Part shown: piece by piece, positions 37,878-47,278 of the stretch
Layout of the letters: every line of letters starts with the position of its first letter
Position numbering within the stretch: the stretch's first letter is position 1
DNA from: Leptospira sp. WS58.C1
GTDB taxonomy: Bacteria > Spirochaetota > Leptospiria > Leptospirales > Leptospiraceae
Reading direction: 5' to 3'
Assembly: GCF_040833995.1 (NCBI RefSeq)
Contig: NZ_CP162137.1
Span: 1,070,001 to 1,134,000, forward strand
DNA length: 64,000 nucleotides
Made by a program: the position numbers and the translations under genes
Notes under the pieces: generated by a model
The model's input: the letters and a program-made list of their open reading frames with translations, nothing else
What the model was told of the DNA's origin: nothing
The model's database searches: none

Positions 37878-38750
37878 GTGAAGAGGGCTTACACTAAGCC
37901 TATAGCAGAGACGAGTGCAGAGGATTATTATCCCCTGGCCAAAATGGCCTGGGATGAGGATTGTCCTGATCAAGATATAACGTCTGTTTCCTTATTCTCT
38001 CCGGACCAAAAGGCGATCGCATATCTAAATGCAAGGGAAGAAGGAATTCTTTGCGGGAGCGGGGTCGCGCAAGTTCTTTCAAAACTTTCAGCGGGAGATT
38101 TGCAGTTTCATTTCTTCTTTAAAGATGGAGAAAAATTCGTCAAAGGAGACAAGGTCGCCGAGATCCAAGGCAGCCTCCTCTCCATGTTGCGTGTTGAAAG
38201 AATCCTTCTAAATTTCTTACAATATCTTTCCGGTATTTCCACTTCAACTCGAAAGATCGTGGATCAGTACGGGTCTAAAGGGATAATGATCTTGGATACA
38301 AGAAAGACACTTCCGGGATACAGGAAACTGGCAAAGTATGCTGTGTATTGCGGAGGAGGTGCCAACCACAGATTGGATCTTTCCGAAATGGCGATGATCA
38401 AAGACAATCATTTGGCATTATTCGCATCGGCAAAAATCCCCGTTGGAAAGATCAGATCCAATTTTCCCGGAAGAATGGTGGAGCTCGAGATCGATTCCTT
38501 GGACCAATTGGAAGACGCTCTCGAAGCGGAACCGGACGTTTTAATGTTAGATAATTTTAATATACCCGATACACGAATAGCGTTCCAAAGGGCAAAAGAA
38601 AAAAATCCTAAAATCCTAATAGAATGTTCCGGAGGGATCACTCCTGAAAAACTGGAAGCATTGTCCGAATTTCCCGGAGTAGGGGTGAGTATGGGATATC
38701 TGACTCATACCACCAGATTTTTGGATCTAGGTTTGGATATAAGGACCTAA
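37878..38750 (+). CDS. nadC: Nicotinate-nucleotide pyrophosphorylase (carboxylating)
   Basis: A 290-residue enzyme that joins quinolinate and PRPP to give nicotinate mononucleotide in NAD synthesis. Motifs are DTRKTLPGYR, the GGGANHR segment, MIKDNHL and ECSGGI near the end, which are diagnostic for NadC. A GTG start at 37878 is used; no better ATG is near. It is followed by rel after 7 bases. Confidence 0.95.
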   Translation: MKRAYTKPIAETSAEDYYPLAKMAWDEDCPDQDITSVSLFSPDQKAIAYLNAREEGILCGSGVAQVLSKLSAGDLQFHFFFKDGEKFVKGDKVAEIQGSLLSMLRVERILLNFLQYLSGISTSTRKIVDQYGSKGIMILDTRKTLPGYRKLAKYAVYCGGGANHRLDLSEMAMIKDNHLALFASAKIPVGKIRSNFPGRMVELEIDSLDQLEDALEAEPDVLMLDNFNIPDTRIAFQRAKEKNPKILIECSGGITPEKLEALSEFPGVGVSMGYLTHTTRFLDLGLDIRT

Positions 38751-38757
38751 TAAGAAC

Positions 38758-40791
38758 ATGGGATTCATTAAGGCTCCTGCCACCAAAGAAATGTTAATCG
38801 AAGGGGTTCGGGAAACCATGGGCCCCGAAGCCTTGGAACTGATCGAAAAGGCTTATAAAGTTTCGGAAGATTCCCACCAAGGACAGTTCCGTCTTTCGGG
38901 CGAACCTTATATAGTTCATCCCCTCCAAGTAGGTTTTATTTTATTCGAATTAGGTTTGGATGAGAAAGTAATCTCCGCCGGAATTCTTCATGATGTGATC
39001 GAAGATACTAAATACACAAAAGAAGAAATGGTGCGGGATTTCGGGACGGAGATCACACAACTTGTGGAAGGTGTGACTAAAATTTCCCAGATCAAAAGCC
39101 AGTCCAAAGAAACGGAAGCTGCGGAGAATATACGAAAGATCATCATTGCGACCATCCAGGATATTCGGGTCATTCTGATCAAACTAGCTGATAAGACCCA
39201 TAATATGAGGACTCTTTCTTTTCAACCTCCCGAAAAACAGAGAAGGATCGCAAACGAAACTCTTTCCTTGTATGCACCGATTGCCGGAAGACTCGGTATC
39301 TACTCCATCAAATCCGAACTAGAAGATCTCGCTTTCCAAGTCATCTTTCCGGAAGAATACCAGGACATTAAAAAAAGGATCAGCGCCAAAAAGTCGGAAA
39401 GAGAAGAGTATATCGAAAAACTACAGCTCATCCTAAAACAGAGACTCGCAGAAATTCAGATCAACGCGAACGTGGAAGGAAGGGCAAAACATTTTTTCTC
39501 CATCTATCGTAAGATGAAAACGAAGGAAAAAACTTTCGACGAAATTTTCGATCTAAGGGCGATCCGAATCGTTACGGACGAGATCAAGGATTGTTACGGA
39601 GTATTAGGGATTGTGCATACACTTTGGTCCCCCGTTCCGGGAAGATTTAAGGATTATATCGCGACTCCTAAGACCAATATGTACCAATCGCTTCATACCA
39701 CTGTGATCGGTCCTGATGGAAAACCTTTGGAAGTCCAGATACGAACCGCGGAGATGAATGCGATCGCTGAATATGGGATCGCTGCTCACTGGGTATACAA
39801 AGAAGGTAAAACTCATGCCAACGAAAGACATCTAACCGTGAAGTGGTTGGAAGTTCTACAGACTTGGCAGGATTCCGCTTTAGATCCTAAAGAATTTTTA
39901 GAAGAATTAAAATACGATCTTCACGAGGACGAGGTTTTCGTTTTCACTCCTAAGGGAGAAATCATACAACTTCCGAAAGGTGCTACGGTTTTAGACTTTG
40001 CATTCAGGATCCATACGGATGTGGGTCTGCATTGTAAGGGAGCCAAGATCAACGGTAGAATGATCCCCCTTCGTACCGAATTGCGCAGTGGAGACCAAGT
40101 TGAAGTAGTTGTGGATAAAAGGTCCAAACCTTCTCCTATCTGGCTTCGTATTGTTAAAACTCCTTCTGCCAGACAAAAGTTACGCGCTTATTTCAGAAAA
40201 CTCAGAGAAGAGACAAGCAAAGATCTGGAACACGGTGCCGAAAATGCAGCGGAACTTACTCTGAATGCGGAAGTACTCGAAGAACTTAAACGTAAACCTT
40301 CCGAAAAAGTCTCCAAACAGACTCAAGCGCAGGGACAAGTCGCCGGTGGAAAAATTTTAGTCGCTGGACTAAGGGATATTCCAGTGAGGCTTTCCGGTTG
40401 TTGTTCTCCTCTTCCCGGAGACCAGATCATCGGCTTCGTGACTCGAGGAAGAGGTGTATCTGTTCATAAAAAGAATTGTAGTGTTGCATTAAAACAAAGA
40501 GAAGAAGAACAGCTCAGACAGATTACAGTGGATTGGGACTATGGACAAACCGAACCGGTGCCGGTTCGAGTGGAAGTGAAGGCAAAGGATCGCCAGGGAA
40601 TTTACTTGGAAATGGTAAAAAGTATCTCCGGGACCCAGACAAATATCCTCGAGGCTGGAGCTTCTACAGTGCAAAAGGATACTTTGATGGCTCGCTTTAT
40701 GATAGAAGTGGAACATTTGGACCAATTGAAGGAGATCCTAGGCAACTTAAAACGAATCCCGGATGTGGTTTTTGCTCATAGGGTCAAGTAA
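38758..40791 (+). CDS. rel: (p)ppGpp synthetase/hydrolase (RelA/SpoT family)
   Basis: A 677-residue bifunctional-type enzyme that makes and degrades the alarmone (p)ppGpp in nutrient stress. The hydrolase HD domain keeps its metal residues: H54, H78-D79 and E82-D83 (ILHDVIEDT), so hydrolase activity is expected. The synthetase domain has GRFKDYIATPK and YQSLHTTV; TGS and C-terminal ACT domains follow. The only such gene in this window. It is placed after nadC with 7 bases between, probably co-transcribed. Confidence 0.95.
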   Translation: MGFIKAPATKEMLIEGVRETMGPEALELIEKAYKVSEDSHQGQFRLSGEPYIVHPLQVGFILFELGLDEKVISAGILHDVIEDTKYTKEEMVRDFGTEITQLVEGVTKISQIKSQSKETEAAENIRKIIIATIQDIRVILIKLADKTHNMRTLSFQPPEKQRRIANETLSLYAPIAGRLGIYSIKSELEDLAFQVIFPEEYQDIKKRISAKKSEREEYIEKLQLILKQRLAEIQINANVEGRAKHFFSIYRKMKTKEKTFDEIFDLRAIRIVTDEIKDCYGVLGIVHTLWSPVPGRFKDYIATPKTNMYQSLHTTVIGPDGKPLEVQIRTAEMNAIAEYGIAAHWVYKEGKTHANERHLTVKWLEVLQTWQDSALDPKEFLEELKYDLHEDEVFVFTPKGEIIQLPKGATVLDFAFRIHTDVGLHCKGAKINGRMIPLRTELRSGDQVEVVVDKRSKPSPIWLRIVKTPSARQKLRAYFRKLREETSKDLEHGAENAAELTLNAEVLEELKRKPSEKVSKQTQAQGQVAGGKILVAGLRDIPVRLSGCCSPLPGDQIIGFVTRGRGVSVHKKNCSVALKQREEEQLRQITVDWDYGQTEPVPVRVEVKAKDRQGIYLEMVKSISGTQTNILEAGASTVQKDTLMARFMIEVEHLDQLKEILGNLKRIPDVVFAHRVK

Positions 40792-40907
40792 GGATTAACG
40801 ATAGGTCTCGTCCTACTATCTTTTCATCGAAAATTTTACATTTAAGTTTGCCTGAAATCGGGTTTTCCCGGAAGCTTTCGAACACGAACATTCCTAAGAG
40901 GTGTGCT

Positions 40908-42746
40908 TTGAACGTTACTCTAAGAAATTCCAAATTACTGAAAATTTGCTATTTTATACTTTTATTATCCATAATTACGTTCGCATCGAACGGCTGTAAA
41001 GAAAAGGAAGAAGTCCAAATTTCCGTAGCAACCGAAGATCTTCCTTGGGACGGAGATCCGAATAGTATTCCGGAAGCTTTAAGGAAACCGAATCCTTCCA
41101 CTTCTCCGAACGCAAAAAGGGGAGGAACGTTTAGGATCTACAGTCACCAGTATCCAAAATCTTTGAACTGGTATTTGGAAAATTTTTCCACCACGGCTGA
41201 AATTTTCACTCAAATGTTCGAACCACTTTTGGATAGACATCCTATTACTCTGGAGCCTCTTCCGAAACTTGCTTCTTCCTGGAAGATCTCTTCGGATAAA
41301 AAAACTTTTACGTTCATTCTGGACAAAAACGCCAGATGGAGTGATGGCAAACCTATCACCGCGAAGGACGTATTATTCACATATGAAACCATCATGAATA
41401 AGAAGAATAATACTGCGCTTCATCGGATCGATCTTTCCCGTTTCGAAGTTCCAAAATTAGTAAATGAATTCGAAGTTGAATTCACTCAAAAAGAGGTCCA
41501 TTGGAAGAACTTCGAATTTATCGCATACGATTTCTTTATTCTGCCAGAACATTATTATGCCGAAAAAGATTTTAATAAGGAGAATTTCGAGTTTCCTGTT
41601 ACGTCCGGACCGTATGAATTGCAGTCAGCTAAAAAAGGGATCTACGTAAAAATGAAACGTAGGAACGATTATTGGATGAGGGCTTATCCTTTTTACAAAG
41701 GGACGGATAATTTCGATACACTTATCTTCAAAGTATTCAACGACGATGCGGTCGCATTCCAAGCATTCAAAAAAGGTGATATAGATCTTTATCCTGTTTA
41801 TAAGGCGGCGACTTGGGTACAGGACACGACCGGAGAACCTTTTGATAAGAATTATATCGTAAAACAAAAGATCTATAACGATAAAAAGTCAGGCTTTCAG
41901 GGTTGGGCATTCAATATGAGAAGAAAACCTTTTGACGATGTTCGTATCCGAAAGGCGATTGCTCATTTGGTTAACCGAAAACTCATGGTGGACAAACTCG
42001 CGTTCGGAGAATACCAACTCACCGATTCTTATTACGGATCCGTATGGGAAGAAGGACAATTACCGAATCCTCCGATCGATTACGATCCGGAAGCTGCTAA
42101 AAAACTTTTTGCGGAAGCCGGATGGAAACCAAATGCAAAAGGGTTCCTGGAAAAAGACGGACAACAATTCGTGATCCATATCCTGGAAAGAGATAGAAGT
42201 GTGGAAAAATATTTTACTCTGTTCATGGAAAGAGTAAAAGAGTTGGGGATCCAAGTCACTATCGAAAGCACGGATCTTGCCAACTGGTCGGAGAGGATGG
42301 ATAAATATGATTTTGATGTTACTTGGGCTGCTTGGGGAGCGGGAAGTTCCTTTCCGGATCCGGAACATCATTGGGATTCCAAATACGCGAATGAGAATGG
42401 GCAGAACAATTATAACGGTTTCAAAAATCCGGAAGTAGATAAACTCATCGAGCAGCAAAAAACGGAATTCGATATTAAAAAAAGAACGGAAATCCTGAAG
42501 AAGATAGATAGGATCTTAACGAAAGAGGTTCCATACGTTCTTCTTTGGGGAATTAAATCCACAAGAGTCCTGTATTGGAATCGATTCGGTACACCGGAAA
42601 ATCCTCTCTCCAGATATTCCGGAGAAGGCGCGGCAAAGTCCTTATGGTGGATCGATGCGGAAAAAGACAAGGCATTGGAAAACGCTAAGAAGAATAAAAC
42701 GGCTCTTCCTACTTACAAAAGAGACTTGTACTACCATTCCAAATAA
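40908..42746 (+). CDS. Extracellular solute-binding lipoprotein (peptide transporter family 5)
   Basis: A 612-residue lipoprotein of the DppA/OppA type. The TTG at 40908 with AAGAGG upstream is chosen; the signal peptide ends ASNGC, lipidated at the cysteine near residue 29. Typical family features are LLDRHP...LASSWKISSDKKTFTFILDKNARWSDGKP, KFAFN-like segments and DVTWAAWG. It captures oligopeptides or other solutes for an ABC permease, but no permease or ATPase gene is adjacent, so it is an orphan binding protein here. A TTG 60 bases earlier is an alternative start. Confidence 0.85.
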   Translation: MNVTLRNSKLLKICYFILLLSIITFASNGCKEKEEVQISVATEDLPWDGDPNSIPEALRKPNPSTSPNAKRGGTFRIYSHQYPKSLNWYLENFSTTAEIFTQMFEPLLDRHPITLEPLPKLASSWKISSDKKTFTFILDKNARWSDGKPITAKDVLFTYETIMNKKNNTALHRIDLSRFEVPKLVNEFEVEFTQKEVHWKNFEFIAYDFFILPEHYYAEKDFNKENFEFPVTSGPYELQSAKKGIYVKMKRRNDYWMRAYPFYKGTDNFDTLIFKVFNDDAVAFQAFKKGDIDLYPVYKAATWVQDTTGEPFDKNYIVKQKIYNDKKSGFQGWAFNMRRKPFDDVRIRKAIAHLVNRKLMVDKLAFGEYQLTDSYYGSVWEEGQLPNPPIDYDPEAAKKLFAEAGWKPNAKGFLEKDGQQFVIHILERDRSVEKYFTLFMERVKELGIQVTIESTDLANWSERMDKYDFDVTWAAWGAGSSFPDPEHHWDSKYANENGQNNYNGFKNPEVDKLIEQQKTEFDIKKRTEILKKIDRILTKEVPYVLLWGIKSTRVLYWNRFGTPENPLSRYSGEGAAKSLWWIDAEKDKALENAKKNKTALPTYKRDLYYHSK

Positions 42747-42760
42747 GGTTTGGGATTTTA

Positions 42761-43828
42761 ATGGCGAAAAAGGGAAGATTCAGCGAATTCGGAGAGGCGA
42801 TCCGGAATTTTTGGAACTCTCCCGGAATTCCCAGCTTTATCGAGATCTTAGAGAAAGGTCTGGATAAAGAATTATTTTTCGATCCGGACAGAGCGGATTC
42901 TCAGATCCCTAAAGAGGATCTACCTATCGACTTTCGTCTTAGGCAATCCGGCTTAGCTCGAAAATTATACGAAAAACTTTTTCCGGTATCTCATGTGTTT
43001 CGCATAACGCATAGATACGGACGGGAATTTTTGGATAATTTTATGCCTCTTGCCGCCGAAAACTATATAGGAAGGGGGTCGTATAAATTCGTATATACAC
43101 TTCCTTGGAACCAAGTAGTCAAAATAGGAAAATCCAAACTTCCTTCCGATCCAATTTTCGGTTCTCTATATAAAGAAGTGCAGAATAACCTAGAACGTTA
43201 TTTAAAAACCGAAGAGATCGGTTTAATGCATCATTTGCAAAAATCAGTTTGGGGAGAATCCAAAAGGGACGAGATCCGTTTTAAGTTCGCTCGTTTAGGA
43301 TTGGAAAGACTACACTATTGGAAATTAAAAAGTCTGATCCCCGATCTTGTGCTTCCCACTCGATTTTTTATGGGCTTACGTTTCAGAAGGAGTCCATTCG
43401 GCGTTCCTGTGGTCACACTCACTCCTTGCGATAACCAAAATTTATTACCAGGAAAACATCTAAAGGAATTCATCCGATTGAATGAGAAGGTAAGGCAGAA
43501 CCCGATCCAGGATGCACTTTTTCCCAAATGGAAATTGAACTTTGATACGCATAGATTCGGGATCATCAGTAAATCCAAACTCAAAAAGATCGCCTTGGAC
43601 TTCCATAGAGTTATTGAAGTCACCCGTTATCTTGCGAACGAAGAAAAACTGATCTTCGATATCCATTCCGAAAATATCATCATCACCATCCCCGACTTCG
43701 AACTCAAAATTTTCGATTATCATGTTTTCGACGAACATCTATACGAGCCTAGCAAGGAAAACCCTTCTCCGGAAGTGGATCATATCAATCTGATCAAAGA
43801 ATTCGTAAGCTCTTTTGAGCTAGGTTAG
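42761..43828 (+). CDS. Uncharacterised protein-kinase-like protein
   Basis: A 355-residue soluble protein that I do not find named. Its features fit a kinase fold: a glycine-loop-like IGRGSYKFVY at 103-112, VVKIGK with a candidate ATP-binding Lys121, a catalytic-loop-like DIHSEN (300-305) and KIFDY with a metal-binding-like D319. The last two echo the DxHxxN and DFG regions of kinases and aminoglycoside-type phosphotransferases. A YrbL-like family is possible. The substrate is unknown. It follows the binding lipoprotein by 14 bases, perhaps in one unit. Confidence 0.6.
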   Translation: MAKKGRFSEFGEAIRNFWNSPGIPSFIEILEKGLDKELFFDPDRADSQIPKEDLPIDFRLRQSGLARKLYEKLFPVSHVFRITHRYGREFLDNFMPLAAENYIGRGSYKFVYTLPWNQVVKIGKSKLPSDPIFGSLYKEVQNNLERYLKTEEIGLMHHLQKSVWGESKRDEIRFKFARLGLERLHYWKLKSLIPDLVLPTRFFMGLRFRRSPFGVPVVTLTPCDNQNLLPGKHLKEFIRLNEKVRQNPIQDALFPKWKLNFDTHRFGIISKSKLKKIALDFHRVIEVTRYLANEEKLIFDIHSENIIITIPDFELKIFDYHVFDEHLYEPSKENPSPEVDHINLIKEFVSSFELG

Positions 43829-43838
43829 AAAACATTAT

Positions 43839-43973
43839 TTCGCACAGAGAACACTGAGGGTTTAGCTGAGTAAAGCCCAGAGTCTTAGAGAGGCCTGTTG
43901 GAACTCCTACGAGACCCATTTTTCTTCCTATTTTTCCTTTAGGCTCTGTGAACTCCGTGTGCTCTGTACGAAC
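43839..43973. repeat. Intergenic inverted repeat, copy 7 of 7, with imperfect nested palindrome
   Basis: The element opens TTCGCACAGAG and closes GCTCTGTACGAA. The centre includes GTTGGA-AC-TCCTAC (43897-43910), one base from a perfect palindrome. It fills the gap between the kinase-like gene and purB. Confidence 0.82.
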
Positions 43974-44016
43974 CAAAATGATTTACGTATGAGCACCGGA
44001 TAAAAATCCTATCAAT

Positions 44017-44035
44017 GGGGATATTTCCCCGAGGA
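44017..44035 (+). promoter_or_regulatory. purB leader hairpin abutting the ribosome-binding site
   Basis: GGGGA (44017-44021) and TCCCC (44026-44030) form a 5-bp stem with a TATT loop, directly followed by GAGGA (44031-44035), the Shine-Dalgarno 7 bases before the ATG at 44043. Confidence 0.5.
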
Positions 44036-44042
44036 CGCTGGA

Positions 44043-45344
44043 ATGATTGATCGGTATTCGAATCCGGAGATTTCTAAAATTTGGGAATTGGAGAACAAAT
44101 TCGATATTTGGAAAGAGATCGAAATATTAGCCACCGAAGCCCGGATGAAAAAAGGAGAGGTCCCTAAGGAGGACTTCGAAGAGATCCGTTCCAAGGCAAG
44201 ATTCAACGTGGACGAAATTTTAGAGATCGAATCCAAGGTCCACCATGACGTTATCGCATTCTTAACGAATATGAATTCTTATATCGGACCTGCCGGTCGC
44301 CATGTACATTACGGTCTTACTTCTTCCGATATCGGGGACACCGCACTTTGCGTGCAGATGGTCCAAGCGATGGATCTGATCCTAAAAAAAACGGACCAAC
44401 TCATCGAGGCGATCAAGGAGAAGGCGATCCAATACAGAGATCTTCCTTGTATCGGCAGATCTCATGGGATCCATGCCGAACCTATGACTCTCGGTTTAAA
44501 ATTCGCATTGTTCTACGAAGAAATGAAAAGAAACCGAGTGCGAATGGCTCTGGCAAAAGAAGAAGTAGCGGTCGGTAAATTATCCGGTGCGGTAGGAACT
44601 TATTCCAATATAGAACCGGATATCGAAGAATACGTTTGTGAGAAGTTGGGGCTCAAGCCTGATCCGATCGCGACCCAAGTGGTTTCCAGAGATAGGCATG
44701 CAGCTTATATGTCCGCGTTAGGCGTTACTGCTGCAAGTTTGGATCGTTTTGCAACCGAAGTCCGTCTTCTACAAAAGACCGAAGGTAGGGAAGTAGAGGA
44801 GCCTTTTTCTCCGGGACAAAAGGGATCTTCTGCGATGCCTCATAAAAGAAATCCTGTGATTTGTGAAAGGATCTCCGGTATTTCTAGAGTGATCCGTTCT
44901 AACGTTTCTACCGCTTTGCAGAACGTAGCCTTATGGCATGAACGGGATATTTCTCATTCTTCTGCGGAAAGGATAGTGGTTCCGGATTCTACGATCGCTC
45001 TTGAATATATTTTGGATAAAATGTTATTCGTAGTAAAAAATCTACATGTGTATCCGGATGCGATCGAAAGAACATTGGGGACTACAAGAGGTCTGATCTT
45101 CTCACAAAAAGTTCTTCTCCACTTGATTGAGAAGGGTGGGATCACAAGAGAAGAGGCATATACGATCGTGCAAGGCCATGCGATGGCAGTTTGGGCGGAT
45201 GTTTCTCAAAATCTGAAGACTCGATTAGCTGAAGATCCTAAAGTGCAGAAGGTATTAAAACCTGGAGATTTGGATTCTATCTTCCAAATTTCACCGTATC
45301 TGGATAAGGTGGGATTGATCTATAAAAGACTCGGTCTGGAGTAA
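44043..45344 (+). CDS. purB: Adenylosuccinate lyase
   Basis: A 433-residue enzyme of the fumarase/aspartase superfamily acting twice in purine synthesis, releasing fumarate from SAICAR and adenylosuccinate. The signature loop GSSAMPHKRNPV is present, with VHYGLTSSDIGDT and GRSHGIHAEP catalytic segments. The stop shares a base with the next start (TAATG), so coupling to the following gene is likely. Confidence 0.96.
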   Translation: MIDRYSNPEISKIWELENKFDIWKEIEILATEARMKKGEVPKEDFEEIRSKARFNVDEILEIESKVHHDVIAFLTNMNSYIGPAGRHVHYGLTSSDIGDTALCVQMVQAMDLILKKTDQLIEAIKEKAIQYRDLPCIGRSHGIHAEPMTLGLKFALFYEEMKRNRVRMALAKEEVAVGKLSGAVGTYSNIEPDIEEYVCEKLGLKPDPIATQVVSRDRHAAYMSALGVTAASLDRFATEVRLLQKTEGREVEEPFSPGQKGSSAMPHKRNPVICERISGISRVIRSNVSTALQNVALWHERDISHSSAERIVVPDSTIALEYILDKMLFVVKNLHVYPDAIERTLGTTRGLIFSQKVLLHLIEKGGITREEAYTIVQGHAMAVWADVSQNLKTRLAEDPKVQKVLKPGDLDSIFQISPYLDKVGLIYKRLGLE

Positions 45345-46108
45345 TGCCTAAATTTGCTATCTTCGGGCTGGGATATACCGGCTTACGTATCCTAAATACA
45401 TTGCAAAAAGAGAATACTGTTTTAGGAGTTTCTCGGGAAACAAAAGTAGAAGGTTCCATTTTGCTGGATCTATCCGATGCGGCTGCTTTGGAAAATTTTC
45501 GTAAAGAGAATGAAGGCTCGGGATTTGACGCGAGTCTTATCACATTCCCCGTCCAGAAACTCGCAAATAGGGATCAGGTTTTCGATACTATATTCTCAAT
45601 CTCCACAACAGTTTGGATGTTCGGATCTACTAGTATCTACCAAAGGTTTTCTCCAGATATCACTGAAAAAACACCGTTAGATCCGACACATGATCGTTAC
45701 GAAACCGAGCTACGATTTTTGGAACGTGGCGGCAGGATCCTCCGTCTTTCCGGGATCTATGGCCCAGATAGAAATCCGGCAAATTGGGCAAGAAAGGGTT
45801 CGGTTAAAAAAACAAAACGCCAATTGAATCTAATTCATGGGGACGATATTTCGGAAGCGGTACGTTTGCTTCTATCTTACTCCGGAAATGACCTGCCTTC
45901 CGAGCTGATCTTAACCGATGGGCAATGGCATACTTGGTTAGAGATCTTCCGATTTTTAGAGGATCACGGCAAGATCCAGGTTGTTCCAGAGGAAAAGATG
46001 GATAGAGAGGACTGTTTTATTGACAGTGGTTTGATCCGGAAATTTCTTCCTGGTTTACAAACTAAGGACTTTTGGGGAGAATTGGAAAAACTGGAAGAAC
46101 TCACTTGA
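45344..46108 (+). CDS. NAD(P)-binding epimerase/dehydratase-like protein
   Basis: A 254-residue atypical short-chain dehydrogenase-fold protein. The cofactor loop GLGYTG is near residue 8, and GSTSIYQ and RLSGIYGP follow, resembling YeeZ-like NAD-dependent epimerases. The catalytic YxxxK is not clear, so activity may differ. The substrate is unknown. It overlaps purB at its start and the AraC-family gene at its end (TTGA). Confidence 0.7.
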   Translation: MPKFAIFGLGYTGLRILNTLQKENTVLGVSRETKVEGSILLDLSDAAALENFRKENEGSGFDASLITFPVQKLANRDQVFDTIFSISTTVWMFGSTSIYQRFSPDITEKTPLDPTHDRYETELRFLERGGRILRLSGIYGPDRNPANWARKGSVKKTKRQLNLIHGDDISEAVRLLLSYSGNDLPSELILTDGQWHTWLEIFRFLEDHGKIQVVPEEKMDREDCFIDSGLIRKFLPGLQTKDFWGELEKLEELT

Positions 46109-47208
46109 TCTCACAGATCACGGACATATTACATTTATTCTGTCTTTCGAATTTAATCTTTATCATCGGACTTCTCGGATGGAGATACTATTACGATCTT
46201 AGGATTCGTATCGCGGGAGGTTTTTCTTTCGGGATCGTATGTTATATCCTTTTATCTTTAGATCCTGATCTTAAGATCCCTTATTCCATCCGCGTATTCC
46301 TGTTTACCGGCCTTATCAGTTTGCCATTTTTCTTTTGGATGATCAGCCTTGCAATATTTGAAGATCATTTCGAGATCAAATATTGGCATTGGCTTTTGCT
46401 TATCAGTAAGGTTGGGGTCTCCGCTTGGTCGGTCTATCCTGTATTAGATCTGATCAATATGAGAGGGCCTATCGTTTCTGAAACGGTTCTCGCACATATT
46501 ATCATTCCGACTCTTCTCTCTTTGGGCTTTGTAGTGGCCGCAATCATTCGGATCTATTCGGGGAGAAAAGACGATCTTGTAGAAGCAAGAAGAAGGTTAC
46601 GTGAAGTCCATATTCTAATGACCGGAAGTGTGATCACTTTTAATATGTTCTCTCATCTGATCTTAAGAGGTAAGGTCTTATCCGAAATTTTGGATCTGGC
46701 GAACGTGATCCTTGCTTGGGGACTGATTCTTGCATTCATGTATTTGGTCTTCGAATTGAAAGAAGGTTTGGTGGATCCAAGACCAGAAGAATCCGAGGAC
46801 AAAGAAGAAAAAGCGGTTTATGCTGATCCGGCGTTGAAGAAAAAATTAGTCTCTGCATTCGAAGAAACTAAACTTTATAGAAAAGAGGGACTGACGATCG
46901 GGCAACTTGCGGAGGATCTGGAAATACAGGAATATAAACTGCGAAGGCTGATCAACCAGGCGATGGGTTTTCGAAATTTTCCGGATTTTTTAAATCGTTA
47001 CAGGATCCAAGAAGCCTGCGAGATCCTTTTGGATTCAGGAAAAGATGAAGTCCCAATTATCCGGATCGCTATGGATTTGGGCTACCAATCCCTGGGCCCC
47101 TTTAACCGAGCATTTAAAGAACTAACGGGGGTCACACCCACCGAATTTCGCCGCAACCGTGGTAGGGATGAATCCTTAAAAAGTACCGCCGATTTTGAAA
47201 TCAGCTAG
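46105..47208 (+). CDS. AraC-family regulator with N-terminal membrane sensor
   Basis: A 367-residue protein. The first about 215 residues carry about seven predicted membrane helices; the last about 100 residues are an AraC-type helix-turn-helix (LTIGQLAEDLEIQEYKLRRLI, then GYQSLGPFNRAFKELTGVTPTEFRR). It may sense a membrane or small-molecule signal and act directly on DNA. The TTG at 46105 overlaps the preceding stop; an earlier TTG at 46072 is possible. Confidence 0.85.
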   Translation: MISQITDILHLFCLSNLIFIIGLLGWRYYYDLRIRIAGGFSFGIVCYILLSLDPDLKIPYSIRVFLFTGLISLPFFFWMISLAIFEDHFEIKYWHWLLLISKVGVSAWSVYPVLDLINMRGPIVSETVLAHIIIPTLLSLGFVVAAIIRIYSGRKDDLVEARRRLREVHILMTGSVITFNMFSHLILRGKVLSEILDLANVILAWGLILAFMYLVFELKEGLVDPRPEESEDKEEKAVYADPALKKKLVSAFEETKLYRKEGLTIGQLAEDLEIQEYKLRRLINQAMGFRNFPDFLNRYRIQEACEILLDSGKDEVPIIRIAMDLGYQSLGPFNRAFKELTGVTPTEFRRNRGRDESLKSTADFEIS

Positions 47209-47278
47209 AGAATTTTAAAATTCGAATAGGCGAATCCTTGTCGTATCGTGTAAACTGTGTGCACACGGAGAGAATGGG

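Noticed and set aside
38408..38641. Minus-strand frame antisense to nadC
   Set aside because: It is a shadow of nadC coding sequence with no start signal.
47257..47266. Fourth hairpin abutting a ribosome-binding site (GTGTGCACAC before the hydroxylase gene)
   Set aside because: The palindrome has no room for a loop beyond a 3-bp stem, so it is unlikely to fold as the acpP, greA and purB hairpins do.
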